Of a DNA stretch of 64,000 bases, positions 6,345 through 14,308 are shown in pieces. The stretch lies in NCBI GenBank assembly GCA_018830645.1, contig JAHJSA010000013.1:124001-188000 (forward strand), written 5' to 3'. The notes below the pieces were generated by a model. The model was not told where the DNA came from and ran no database searches. It saw nothing but the letters and a program-made list of their open reading frames with translations. Each line of letters begins with the position of its first letter. Within the stretch, counting starts at the first letter, position 1. The position numbers and the translations under genes were made by a program. The stretch is from Actinomycetota bacterium (lineage in GTDB: Bacteria; Actinomycetota; Thermoleophilia; RBG-16-64-13).

Positions 6345-9071
6345 ATGACGGGTGACCGGGGGGCGCTTGTGGGTCGATACCTCGAAGTAGGTTCTGCCGC
6401 CGCTTCGGGCACCGATGCGGCGACGGTCGCGGCCCAAGCGGCTCAACTCTGCATGAGCCGGCTCCGGGTCTTCCGGCCTTCTCTCGTGACCGTGTTCGCA
6501 TCTGCTCGGTTCGACCCGGAAGCGGTCGCGAGCGGCGTGGCTGCTGTCGTGGGTGACTACCCGATGATCGGTGCGTCCAGCGCCGGCGAGATCTGCGGCG
6601 CCCCCCTCGCGGACTCGATCGTGGTGAGCATCCTCGCGTCTCCACACCTGAGCGCGGAAGTGGGAGTGGGCGAGGGCGTCTCGGGCGATTGGCAGGCGGC
6701 GACGCGGGCCGCGCTTCCCCGGGGTCGATCAGCCGCGTACTTCCGCGATGGGCCGAAGGTCGGCCGACCGTTCTACTTCGCACACCCCGCCTCCGGGCTC
6801 TCGCCGCTGTTCGTGATGCTCTTCTCGCCGGGCAAGACGCTCGACCAGCCTTCGCTCGGCCACGAGATCCAGGGGTTCCTGAAACGCGGCACACTCGGGC
6901 GAGTGCCCATCGTGGGCGGGAACTCGAGCACGCCCGACCTTGCCGTGAGCAACTTCCAGATCGCTAACGGCCAGGCCTACCGCGATGCCGTCGTCTTGGC
7001 CGTGGTGGAGTCCGATCTCTTGTTCGGGGTGGGAGTCGCTCATGGGTTCAGGCCGACGAAGCGGCGCGCTGTGGTCACCCGCGCGGAGGGCCATGTGGTG
7101 CACGAGATCGACGATCGGCCCGCCGCCGACGTCTGCGCCGACCTGATGGGAGTGGATTCCATCGGAGTCGACGACCAGAGCACCGATTTCTCGCGCACGC
7201 CCTTCGGCGCCGCCGACGTCTACGGCGAGCATCACCTTCTCGTTCTCGAGAGAGCCCTGGGAGACGGCTCCGTTCAGTTCGGCCCGAACATGCAGGGCAT
7301 GCAGGCCATCACCGTGATGGAGATGGACCTGGAGAAGCAGCAGTCGGCGGCCTCCGACGCCGTCTCAAAAGCCATCGACATCGGTCACGTGCGGGACCCG
7401 GCGGCGGTGTTCCTGTTCGCATGCTCGCTGTTGTTCGGCAACAACGAGCGGGAACCTCGGGTCGATGAGCGGTTCCTGCGCCGAGTCACGGGTGGAGCCG
7501 CGGTCGCCGGCTTTCAGACGGCCGGGGAGTACGGTCTGAGCGACGAGGGCCTGCCCATCTACTGCAATCAGTCGGTCGTCGCCTTGGTGATCGGCGACAA
7601 ACTCGATCCCCTGGCGGCGGCGACGCGTCGCAACGCGAACGCCCTCAAGGAGATAGAAGCCGAGCTGGAGGGGCGCACCCGGGAGCTGGCGGCCGTACGA
7701 GCTGCCAACGCGATTGTGCTGGACAAGGACAACTGGCCCGACCGCCTCGGTCGCTACGAGCGCATCATCGGCGAGCTGACGGGCGCGTCGCGTGCGCGGT
7801 TCCACGTTGATGTGATGGGAGCCACCGGCCGCGAACGGCTCGCGACTCCCCCGCGGGGCCGCGCCGGCAGCTCCGTGCTACCCCTCATGAGCATGGGGCG
7901 GCCCCTGGGCTTCTTGGAACTCGAGGCCGGCGAGCCTCTGCTCAGTATGGAGGTGGCGGCCAGCATCTGCGACCTGGTGGCCCGTGCGGTCCACCGGGTC
8001 ATCATGGAGCGCACCATCGAGGAACAGGCACGCGAGATCGAGACGGTGAATGTGATCGCCCGGGAGATCGTCACTGCAGACGACAACCGCGCGGCGTTGA
8101 CCAACATCGCCACCGTCATCGAACGGCACATGGGCGCCCACGGCTTCTCGCTGTGGTTGAACGGGGAAGCCCCCGAGCTAGTGGGTAGGGACGGTGGGGC
8201 GGAAGAACTCGTGATCGAGGCCCGGCTCGCGGCCCGCGCAATGGAGTCTCGGGTGATCGAGCGGAGCGTCGACGTCGACGCAGTACGGATCGTCGCCCCA
8301 GTACGGATCGTCGCCCCCCTGCTCCTCAAAGACCGGGCCAACGGTGCGCTGGTATTGAGATTCGCAACGGACGCCGTTCCCCGGGGCATGGCATTCTTGA
8401 ACTACCTCTCGATGCCCCTTGCCGTCATGGCCGAGATGTACGTGCGGTATCGTGAATCCAACGTGGCCCGCGAGATGCACCATCGGGTGAAGAACAACCT
8501 GCAGATCATTGCCAGTCTGCTGAATCTGCAGCTGCGTCGCTTGGGCGACCCGTCGGCCAAGGAGGCTCTCGAGAGTAGTATTCGGCGTATTCTGAGCATC
8601 GCCGTCGTCCATGAGGTGCTTTCGGAGAGGCATTCTGGGTTGGTCGATCCGGTGTCCATCGTGCAGAACGTGTCCGATTTCGTGCTCCGGGCGATGTCCG
8701 GGCCGAATCAAGAGATAGCGGTGTCCGTCGAGGGTCAACCGGGCCTCGCGTTGAACTCACAACAAGCCACGAACGTGGCGGTCGTGGTGAGCGAACTCCT
8801 GGGGAACGCGCTCAAGCATGGATTCCGAGACCGCACCGAGGGCACGATCACGGTCCGCTTGGGTCAGGAGAACGGAGCGGTTACGCTTGTCGTGAGAGAC
8901 GACGGCGACGGCCCTCCCGTGGGCTTCGATCTCGCACGTGACCAAGGTCTCGGGCTGCAACTCATCGGGACTATCGTCGGGGGTGAGCTTCGTGGGAACT
9001 TCGCCGTGTGCCGGGCGGAACCCGGAATGGAAGCCCGGATCACCTTCCCTGGGGACCCGGTGCAAGTCTAG
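6345..9071 (+). CDS. FIST-domain sensor histidine kinase of the HisKA_2 type
   Basis: This is a roughly 908-residue kinase. Residues about 25-400 match the FIST_N and FIST_C sensor domains, which are thought to bind small ligands such as amino acids. A coiled coil follows, then two GAF-like domains (about 465-560 and 575-690), the dimerisation/phosphoacceptor helix with HHRVKNNLQ (His712 the likely phosphorylation site), and an HATPase_c domain with NALKHGF and DDGDGPP. It has no membrane segment, so it should act in the cytosol. The ANTAR regulator gene starts at the next base after its stop. ATG 6345 is the first start near the FIST domain, but upstream in-frame starts at 6279 and 6315 are possible. 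A perfect 18-bp tandem duplication encodes two copies of VRIVAP near residue 650. Confidence 0.88.
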   Translation: MTGDRGALVGRYLEVGSAAASGTDAATVAAQAAQLCMSRLRVFRPSLVTVFASARFDPEAVASGVAAVVGDYPMIGASSAGEICGAPLADSIVVSILASPHLSAEVGVGEGVSGDWQAATRAALPRGRSAAYFRDGPKVGRPFYFAHPASGLSPLFVMLFSPGKTLDQPSLGHEIQGFLKRGTLGRVPIVGGNSSTPDLAVSNFQIANGQAYRDAVVLAVVESDLLFGVGVAHGFRPTKRRAVVTRAEGHVVHEIDDRPAADVCADLMGVDSIGVDDQSTDFSRTPFGAADVYGEHHLLVLERALGDGSVQFGPNMQGMQAITVMEMDLEKQQSAASDAVSKAIDIGHVRDPAAVFLFACSLLFGNNEREPRVDERFLRRVTGGAAVAGFQTAGEYGLSDEGLPIYCNQSVVALVIGDKLDPLAAATRRNANALKEIEAELEGRTRELAAVRAANAIVLDKDNWPDRLGRYERIIGELTGASRARFHVDVMGATGRERLATPPRGRAGSSVLPLMSMGRPLGFLELEAGEPLLSMEVAASICDLVARAVHRVIMERTIEEQAREIETVNVIAREIVTADDNRAALTNIATVIERHMGAHGFSLWLNGEAPELVGRDGGAEELVIEARLAARAMESRVIERSVDVDAVRIVAPVRIVAPLLLKDRANGALVLRFATDAVPRGMAFLNYLSMPLAVMAEMYVRYRESNVAREMHHRVKNNLQIIASLLNLQLRRLGDPSAKEALESSIRRILSIAVVHEVLSERHSGLVDPVSIVQNVSDFVLRAMSGPNQEIAVSVEGQPGLALNSQQATNVAVVVSELLGNALKHGFRDRTEGTITVRLGQENGAVTLVVRDDGDGPPVGFDLARDQGLGLQLIGTIVGGELRGNFAVCRAEPGMEARITFPGDPVQV

Positions 9072-9671
9072 GTGGACGGTCAGGTGCAGATGCTGCGGAT
9101 CTTGATAGCCGACGACGAATCCATCATCCGCATGGATCTTCGCGAGATGCTCGAAGGCCTGGGGCACGAGGTGGTGGGCGAAGCCGGCGACGGCGACGAG
9201 GCCGTGCGTCTGGCGCGCAGCCTCGATCCCGACCTCGTCTTCCTTGACGTCAAGATGCCCCGTACGGATGGACTCGAGGCGCTACGTCTCATGAACTGTG
9301 AGCGGATCCGACCCGTGGTGATCCTCACGGCTTTCAGCGAGAGGTCCGTCATTGAACGGGCGATCGAACTCGGGGCGAAAGCCTACCTCGTGAAGCCGTT
9401 CGATTCGATCAACCTGCTGCCCGCCCTACACCTGGCGATGGCCCATTCCGCGGAGCTGCGCACGTTGCGCGACGAGAATGAGTCGCTCAAGGAGACCATC
9501 CGCGCCAGCAAGCTGGTCAATCGCGCGAAAGCCCTGCTCGCGGCGCATGAAGGGCTGAGTGAGGCGGAGGCGTTCAGGCGTATCCAGAAGCTCAGCATGG
9601 ACAAGAACAAGAAGATGGCGGACATCGCAGAGGCGGTGATCACGTTGCTCGCGAAGACCCCGGCTTCGTAG
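9072..9671 (+). CDS. ANTAR-domain response regulator (PdtaR/EutV-like)
   Basis: The 199-residue protein has a receiver domain with acidic residues Asp14-Asp15, phosphoacceptor Asp59 (FLDVKMP) and a late Lys in YLVKPFD. A helix of about 20 residues precedes a C-terminal ANTAR domain (about 140-192) with the family's AKALLAAHEGLSEAEAF and KKMADIAEAVI. ANTAR proteins bind paired hairpins in mRNA leaders and prevent termination. The GTG start directly abuts the kinase stop codon, so the two proteins form a cognate pair, the kinase probably phosphorylating Asp59. The next operon has a leader with suitable paired hairpins at 9757-9810, the likely target. Confidence 0.92.
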   Translation: MDGQVQMLRILIADDESIIRMDLREMLEGLGHEVVGEAGDGDEAVRLARSLDPDLVFLDVKMPRTDGLEALRLMNCERIRPVVILTAFSERSVIERAIELGAKAYLVKPFDSINLLPALHLAMAHSAELRTLRDENESLKETIRASKLVNRAKALLAAHEGLSEAEAFRRIQKLSMDKNKKMADIAEAVITLLAKTPAS

Positions 9672-9720
9672 CGCGGCCGCGACCGCCACCTTCGTAACGC
9701 GGCTGCAGGCGCCGGGTTCC

Positions 9721-9749
9721 TTGACACCCTCCATGGCGGGTTGTATCGT
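9721..9749 (+). promoter_or_regulatory. sigma-70-type promoter of the aldehyde oxidoreductase operon
   Basis: A perfect -35 TTGACA (9721-9726) and a -10 TATCGT (9744-9749) are separated by 17 bp. Transcription should start near 9756, just before the first leader hairpin. This is one of the two best promoter matches in the window. Confidence 0.7.
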
Positions 9750-9756
9750 CTATCGC

Positions 9757-9795
9757 GGAAGTGAAGGCGCTTCCCGACGCGGAGATGGAGCCGCG
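9757..9795 (+). promoter_or_regulatory. tandem hairpins, candidate ANTAR antiterminator RNA
   Basis: Two adjacent hairpins begin at the expected transcript start. Hairpin 1 (9757-9774) pairs GGAAGT with GCTTCC around GAAGGC. Hairpin 2 (9778-9795) pairs CGCGG with CCGCG around AGATGGAG, closed by an A-G mismatch if the loop is read as GATGGA. The two 8-nt loop regions fit one pattern, NGANGGNG, and the linker is 3 nt. ANTAR target RNAs are known as two small hairpins with hexanucleotide loops carrying conserved A1 and G4. Here position 4 is G in both loops, but position 1 is G, so the match is partial. The 3' arm of hairpin 1 is also the 5' arm of the terminator at 9767-9810. Confidence 0.6.
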
Positions 9796-9810
9796 CGGGG
9801 GGTGCTTTTT
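9767..9810 (+). terminator. leader terminator, mutually exclusive with antiterminator hairpin 1
   Basis: GCGCTTCCCG (9767-9776) pairs with CGGGGGGTGC (9796-9805), allowing three G-T pairs. Hairpin 2 stays nested inside, and five T residues follow (9806-9810). Bases 9769-9774 are needed both here and for hairpin 1, so only one of the two can form. This is the expected layout for attenuation relieved by an RNA-binding antiterminator. Confidence 0.65.
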
Positions 9811-9866
9811 CTGTTTGCCGAGACTGGTCGGGGCACTGGGTCAAGGGCACAAAGGGAGGGAGTCTC

Positions 9867-11741
9867 ATGTTGCAGGGGGGATACACTGGGAAGATCCTGC
9901 GGGTTGATCTTTCCCGCAAAGAGGCGCACACCGAGGAACTCTCTCCTGAGTTCGCGAAGGGCTATATCGGTGGCGCGGGATTCGGCATCAAGACGCTCTA
10001 TGATGAGGTGCCCGCGGGCGCGGATCCGCTGGGGCCGGACAACAAGCTCATCTTCGCATCGGGGCCGCTTTCGGGCAGCGACACACCCTGCGCCAGTCGG
10101 ATGGCCGTCACCTCCAAGAGCCCGCTGACGGGGGCTGTGGGCATGGCCACCACCGGAGGCTTCTTCCCAGCGGAGCTCAAGTTCGCGGGGTACGACGCCC
10201 TTATCGTGGAGGGCACAGCCGCCTCGCCCATGTACGTGACCATCAACGACGGCGACGTGCAGTTCAGGGACGCGGCGGGGTTGTGGGGCACGCACACGTC
10301 CGACTGTCAGCAGATGATCAAGGACTCGCTGAAAGACCAGGGATACCGGATCGCGTGTATCGGGCCGGCGGGCGAGAACCTGAGTCGCTTGGCGTGCATC
10401 ATCAACGAGCGCCGGGCCGCGGGCCGCAAAGGTTTGGGGGCCGTCATGGGCTCCAAGAACCTGAAGGCCATCGCTGTGCGCGGTCATGGGGAGATCGCGG
10501 TCGCCGACCCCGATGCCTACAAGACCGCCCGTTCCTCCTTCCGCGAACACATGCGGGAGAGTCCCGTCCTGTACTCTGCGTTCGCGAAGATCGGTACGCC
10601 GATGGTGGTGGATGTTCTGGGTGCCATGGGGATGCTGGCCGCCAAGAACTGGCAGGCTACGGGCGAGTTCGTCCCGGTGGACGAATTGGGCACCGAGGCA
10701 GGCAAGGCCGTCACCGTGGGCAGGAATCCGTGTCAGGGTTGTCCTGTCGCGTGTAGCCAGTTGAAGCTGGCCCGGAACGCGCCCTATACCGGCATCATGG
10801 CCGAGGGCCCCGAGTTCGAGAGTCTCTACTCCCTTGGCACTCAGTGCGGAGTGGACAACATGGACGCCATCATCGCCGCGGACCGTCTCTGCGACGAACT
10901 CGGCCTCGATACGATGTCCGCCGGCGTCACGATAGGCTTCGCCATGGAACTCTCCGAGCGGGGCGCGCTCTCCGCCATCGACAGCGGCGACCTCGACATC
11001 TCCTTCGGCAACGACCGCGCGATGATGGCGCTTCTCGAGAAGATGGCGTACAGGGACGGCATCGGCGACCTGCTGGCCGATGGGGTGAAGGAAGCCGCCG
11101 AGCGCATCGGCGGTGACGCGGCCTACTACGCGATGCACGTGAAGGGCCTCGAGTTGCCCGCCTATGACGTGCGTGGGGCGAAAGCCCACGGGCTGAACTA
11201 CGCCACCTCGTACACCGGAGCAGATCACAACCGCGGGTACGCCTTCCAGGAGATCTTCGGCATCCCGATACCCAAGGAAGTGGATCGCTTCGCCCTCGAG
11301 GGTAAGGGGGAGCTCTGCAAGTGGAATCAGGACATGCGCACGGCCACGTGCGATTGCCCGACCATGTGTGCCTTCCTCCTCGACATGGCGGTTCCCGCCG
11401 TCGCGGCCGAGAACGCCGCGGCGCTGCTCACCTCGCTCACCGGCGTCAGCTTCACGGCCGAGGAGGTGTTCCAGGTGGGCGAGCGCGTCAACAACCTCGC
11501 TCGAGCCTTCAACGCGCGTGAGGGGTTCTCGCGCAAGGACGACACGCTGCCCGACCGGCTCATGAACGAGCCCCTGCTCGTTGGTGGGTCCAAAGGGCAT
11601 CACATTCCCCAGGAGGACCTGGACCTCATGCTCGACGACTACTACACGGCCCGTGGCTGGGATGTGGCCACCGGCACGCCCACGCGGGCGAAGCTTGAGG
11701 AACTCGGGTTGGCCTCCGTCGCGGACGACCTGGGTGTGTAG
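9867..11741 (+). CDS. aldehyde:ferredoxin oxidoreductase (tungsten/molybdopterin enzyme)
   Basis: The 624-residue protein matches AOR-family enzymes over its full length. It opens with GGYTGKILRVDLS and has an N-terminal domain with FASGPLSG and GGFFPAELKFAGYDA. The [4Fe-4S] ligands are Cys289, Cys292 and Cys296 (CQGCPVAC), with a fourth probably at Cys497 or Cys501. The pterin-contact motif LGLDTMSAG lies at about 346-354 and YDVRGAKAHGL near 433. The enzyme oxidises aldehydes to acids with ferredoxin, or reduces acids when reductant is plentiful. AAAGGGAGGG precedes ATG 9867. A MoaD-like gene and an alcohol dehydrogenase follow in the same operon, which suggests an acid-aldehyde-alcohol conversion module. 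Confidence 0.93.
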   Translation: MLQGGYTGKILRVDLSRKEAHTEELSPEFAKGYIGGAGFGIKTLYDEVPAGADPLGPDNKLIFASGPLSGSDTPCASRMAVTSKSPLTGAVGMATTGGFFPAELKFAGYDALIVEGTAASPMYVTINDGDVQFRDAAGLWGTHTSDCQQMIKDSLKDQGYRIACIGPAGENLSRLACIINERRAAGRKGLGAVMGSKNLKAIAVRGHGEIAVADPDAYKTARSSFREHMRESPVLYSAFAKIGTPMVVDVLGAMGMLAAKNWQATGEFVPVDELGTEAGKAVTVGRNPCQGCPVACSQLKLARNAPYTGIMAEGPEFESLYSLGTQCGVDNMDAIIAADRLCDELGLDTMSAGVTIGFAMELSERGALSAIDSGDLDISFGNDRAMMALLEKMAYRDGIGDLLADGVKEAAERIGGDAAYYAMHVKGLELPAYDVRGAKAHGLNYATSYTGADHNRGYAFQEIFGIPIPKEVDRFALEGKGELCKWNQDMRTATCDCPTMCAFLLDMAVPAVAAENAAALLTSLTGVSFTAEEVFQVGERVNNLARAFNAREGFSRKDDTLPDRLMNEPLLVGGSKGHHIPQEDLDLMLDDYYTARGWDVATGTPTRAKLEELGLASVADDLGV

Positions 11742-11756
11742 CAGCCGAGCGGTGGC

Positions 11757-12047
11757 GTGATGCGGATCACGGCGCGCACGGTCATGCACCTTGCGTCGCT
11801 TCTCGGAAGCCGGGAAGTCGAGTTGGAGCTGCCGGCGGGCAGTCGCGTGCTGGATGTGCTCGTGCGCATGGCCGATCTGATGGGAGACCAGGCGGTTCCG
11901 GCGCTTCTCCGGCCCGAGGACCGTAGGCCGCAGGGTCACCTGCGGATCATGCTGAACGGGCGGGACATCGGCGTCCTTGAGGGGGTAGAGACCGTCGTGC
12001 AGGATGGTGACGAAGTCCTGGTGGTACCGCCTGCCGGAGGAGGATAG
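11757..12047 (+). CDS. MoaD/ThiS-family sulfur carrier protein
   Basis: This 96-residue protein has the beta-grasp pattern of MoaD/ThiS (ELELPAGSRVLDVL, LNGRDI, DGDEVLVVPPAGGG) and ends in the diglycine needed for thiocarboxylation. It lies 15 bp behind the aldehyde oxidoreductase gene, the usual position of a carrier dedicated to that enzyme's tungstopterin or molybdopterin. Start is GTG 11757 or the next codon, ATG 11760. A MoaE partner is not encoded nearby. Confidence 0.85.
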   Translation: MMRITARTVMHLASLLGSREVELELPAGSRVLDVLVRMADLMGDQAVPALLRPEDRRPQGHLRIMLNGRDIGVLEGVETVVQDGDEVLVVPPAGGG

Positions 12048-12099
12048 GCGCTCGCGATTCGTCGCAGAAGCGAAGGTCCAGTCGAGTGGAGGAGAGACA

Positions 12100-13203
12100 A
12101 TGAAGACCATCGCCGCCGTCGTTCACGAAGCGGGCGGGCCGTTCTCGCTCGAAGACGTGGTCCTTGACGAGCCCCGCGCGGACGAAGTGCTGGTGCGGAT
12201 GGTGGCCACCGGCCTCTGCCACACCGATCTCTCGGTTCGAGCCGGCTATATCCCGTTCCCGCTCCCGGGCGTGATGGGGCATGAAGGCGCTGGGGTCGTG
12301 GAGGCGGTGGGTTCCGCGGTGAAGCGTGTCGCTCCTGGCGATCACGTGCTGGCCACCTTCACTTCGTGCGGGCAGTGCGCCAATTGCACGGGCGGCGAAC
12401 CGGCGTACTGTCACACGTTCATACCCTCGAATCTCATCGGCGGCACGCGTTCGGACGGCAGCTACACCATCCATCAGGGCGGCGCCCCCATCAACGCGCA
12501 CTTCTTCGGCCAGTCCACGCTGGCGCGGCATGCCCTGATCGATGAGCGGAGTCTGGTGAAGGTCGCCCACGACGCTCCTCTGGCGACGCTCGCACCCTTG
12601 GGTTGCGGCATCCAGACAGGTGTTGGGACGGTGCTCAACGTACTGTGCCCCGAGCCCGGTAGCTCTGTCGTGGTCTTCGGCGTCGGAGGGGTGGGGCTCG
12701 CGGCGATCATGGGGGCGGCCCTGACGGGCGCCGTTCAGATCATCGCGGTCGACGTGGTCCCCTCCCGTCTTGAACTCGCTCTGGAGTTGGGGGCCACTCA
12801 TGTCGTCGACGCGCGAGATGCCTCTGTGGTGGAGGCCGTGCGCGAGTTGAGCGCGGGGCAGGGTGTGAACTACACTATCGAGTGCACGGGCATCATCGAG
12901 GTCGCCGGCCAAGCGGTGCAGGTGCTCGCGCCGCTTGGAACGTGTGCTCTGGTGGGGGCCCCGCCGACGGGGTCGACCCTCCCGATAGATGTGCAGTTCA
13001 TGCTCGACGGCCGGCGCGTGGTGGGCGTCACCGAGGGAGCGAGCACGCCGGAGTCCTTCATCCCCGCGCTCGTAGATCTGCACGGGCAAGGCAAGCTGCC
13101 GCTCGAGCGCCTGATCCGCTGCTATCCGTTCGAAGACATCGAGCAGGCCGCGGCGGATGCCTCTTCGGGCGCGACCATCAAGCCGGTCCTGGTATTCGAT
13201 TGA
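12100..13203 (+). CDS. zinc-dependent alcohol dehydrogenase (medium-chain family)
   Basis: The 367-residue enzyme has catalytic zinc ligands Cys40, His61 (GHEGAG) and Cys169, structural zinc cysteines 90, 93, 96 and 104, and the NAD-binding GVGGVG near 200. The pattern PLGCGIQTG is typical of aryl- or long-chain alcohol dehydrogenases. ATG 12100 follows GGAGGAGA. It closes the operon after AOR and the MoaD-like gene and would interconvert the aldehyde handled by AOR with its alcohol using NAD(H). Confidence 0.9.
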   Translation: MKTIAAVVHEAGGPFSLEDVVLDEPRADEVLVRMVATGLCHTDLSVRAGYIPFPLPGVMGHEGAGVVEAVGSAVKRVAPGDHVLATFTSCGQCANCTGGEPAYCHTFIPSNLIGGTRSDGSYTIHQGGAPINAHFFGQSTLARHALIDERSLVKVAHDAPLATLAPLGCGIQTGVGTVLNVLCPEPGSSVVVFGVGGVGLAAIMGAALTGAVQIIAVDVVPSRLELALELGATHVVDARDASVVEAVRELSAGQGVNYTIECTGIIEVAGQAVQVLAPLGTCALVGAPPTGSTLPIDVQFMLDGRRVVGVTEGASTPESFIPALVDLHGQGKLPLERLIRCYPFEDIEQAAADASSGATIKPVLVFD

Positions 13204-13216
13204 TCCTACCTTGACG

Positions 13217-13254
13217 CTCGACCGTCGGTCCGGTGGTTCCGGCCGACGGTCGAG
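13217..13254. terminator. bidirectional terminator between convergent genes
   Basis: CTCGACCGTCGG (13217-13228) and CCGACGGTCGAG (13243-13254) form a perfect 12-bp stem around a 14-nt loop. It lies between the ends of the alcohol dehydrogenase and epimerase-like genes. There is no strong T-run on either side. Confidence 0.6.
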
Positions 13255-13272
13255 GCGAACGCAGCGAGGGTC

Positions 13273-14238
13273 CTAGGGCTGCACGAGCGGCAGCCCCGCT
13301 TCTTGGCGCGCATCGTTGATGTGGATCAACACGGCTTCCTCGATAGGCATGACCGAGAAGCCGAAGTCCTCTTTGGCCCGGGCACAGCTCACCAGATACG
13401 GCAGTTCCTCGCGCCCTTGTTCGTCGCCGAATGTGATCCGCGCATCGGGAAGGTAGGAACGCACGACATCCGCTAGGTCGCGCAGAGTCATGGGAGGTCC
13501 CCCGAGGTTGTACACGGGATGTGGCGACGACTCGGCATGCAGGAGGATCCGCGTGAACTCCCCGATGTCGTCCGGACACAGAAGCGACCACAGGCTCTTG
13601 CCGTTGATGTCGTAGTGCAGCGGCTCGCCGACGGCCGGTACCGAGACCATGTCTGAGAACCACTTGACCACGAACGGCGCGTAGGCTCCGTGACCGAACA
13701 CTATGCACGGGCGCAGGCCGGTGCACTCGAGACCATATACCTGTGAGTACTCGTCGGCCATGATCTCGGCGAGGCGCTTGGCGTACGCGTAGAAGTGGCC
13801 GGGTCCCATGTACAGCCGGTCGTCTTCGACCACCTCTCGGTCACCGTAGTCGTCCTGGCTCCCGTACACGGTCTCCGAACTCGCGTATACCACGCGCGTG
13901 ATCCCGGTGAGGCGGGCCGCTTCGAAGACGTTGCACATGCCGAGGATCCCGACCTTCGTGTTGAGTCTCGGCAGCGGGTCGAGCGACATCACCATGGCCC
14001 AGTTCACCAGCCGATCGATGTCGTAGCGGCGGATGATGTCGAGTATGTCCTCGAGTTGGGAGATGTCGCCCCGGGCGAAGCGGAACTTGTCCTGATGGTC
14101 CGCGATGGACTCCATGAACCAGCCGGCCGGTGGATTCAGGTCCATCGAGACCACCTGATCGACTTTCGGATCCGCCACTAGGCGGGCCACTGTCTTGCGG
14201 CCGAACTGCCCGCTGCCTCCGATGACCAACACTCTCAC
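13273..14238 (-). CDS. NAD-dependent epimerase/dehydratase family protein (extended SDR)
   Basis: The 321-residue protein starts with the Rossmann motif GGSGQFG at 8-14. It has Ser-Ser in VVYASSETVYG near 125 and the catalytic Tyr-x-x-x-Lys pair in FYAYAKRLAE near 155. The C-terminal half is typical of nucleotide-sugar epimerases, with VYNLGG and FGHGAYAPF. Sugar or side-chain substrate is not apparent, and no sugar-nucleotide genes adjoin it. It converges on the alcohol dehydrogenase across a shared terminator and follows the zinc-ribbon membrane protein on the same strand after about 70 bp. Confidence 0.85.
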   Translation of the reverse strand: MRVLVIGGSGQFGRKTVARLVADPKVDQVVSMDLNPPAGWFMESIADHQDKFRFARGDISQLEDILDIIRRYDIDRLVNWAMVMSLDPLPRLNTKVGILGMCNVFEAARLTGITRVVYASSETVYGSQDDYGDREVVEDDRLYMGPGHFYAYAKRLAEIMADEYSQVYGLECTGLRPCIVFGHGAYAPFVVKWFSDMVSVPAVGEPLHYDINGKSLWSLLCPDDIGEFTRILLHAESSPHPVYNLGGPPMTLRDLADVVRSYLPDARITFGDEQGREELPYLVSCARAKEDFGFSVMPIEEAVLIHINDARQEAGLPLVQP

Positions 14239-14308
14239 GTGAGTCCTCCCCTGCCCTGGGCGCGTACCGTCGAGGTCTGACGTCTGTCAGTAGGTCAGCC
14301 TACCACGC

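Noticed and set aside
9750-12110. 786-codon open frame opposite the aldehyde oxidoreductase gene
   Set aside because: It is the mirror of a GC-rich gene with clear family motifs; the antisense product has no recognisable domain and no ribosome binding site.
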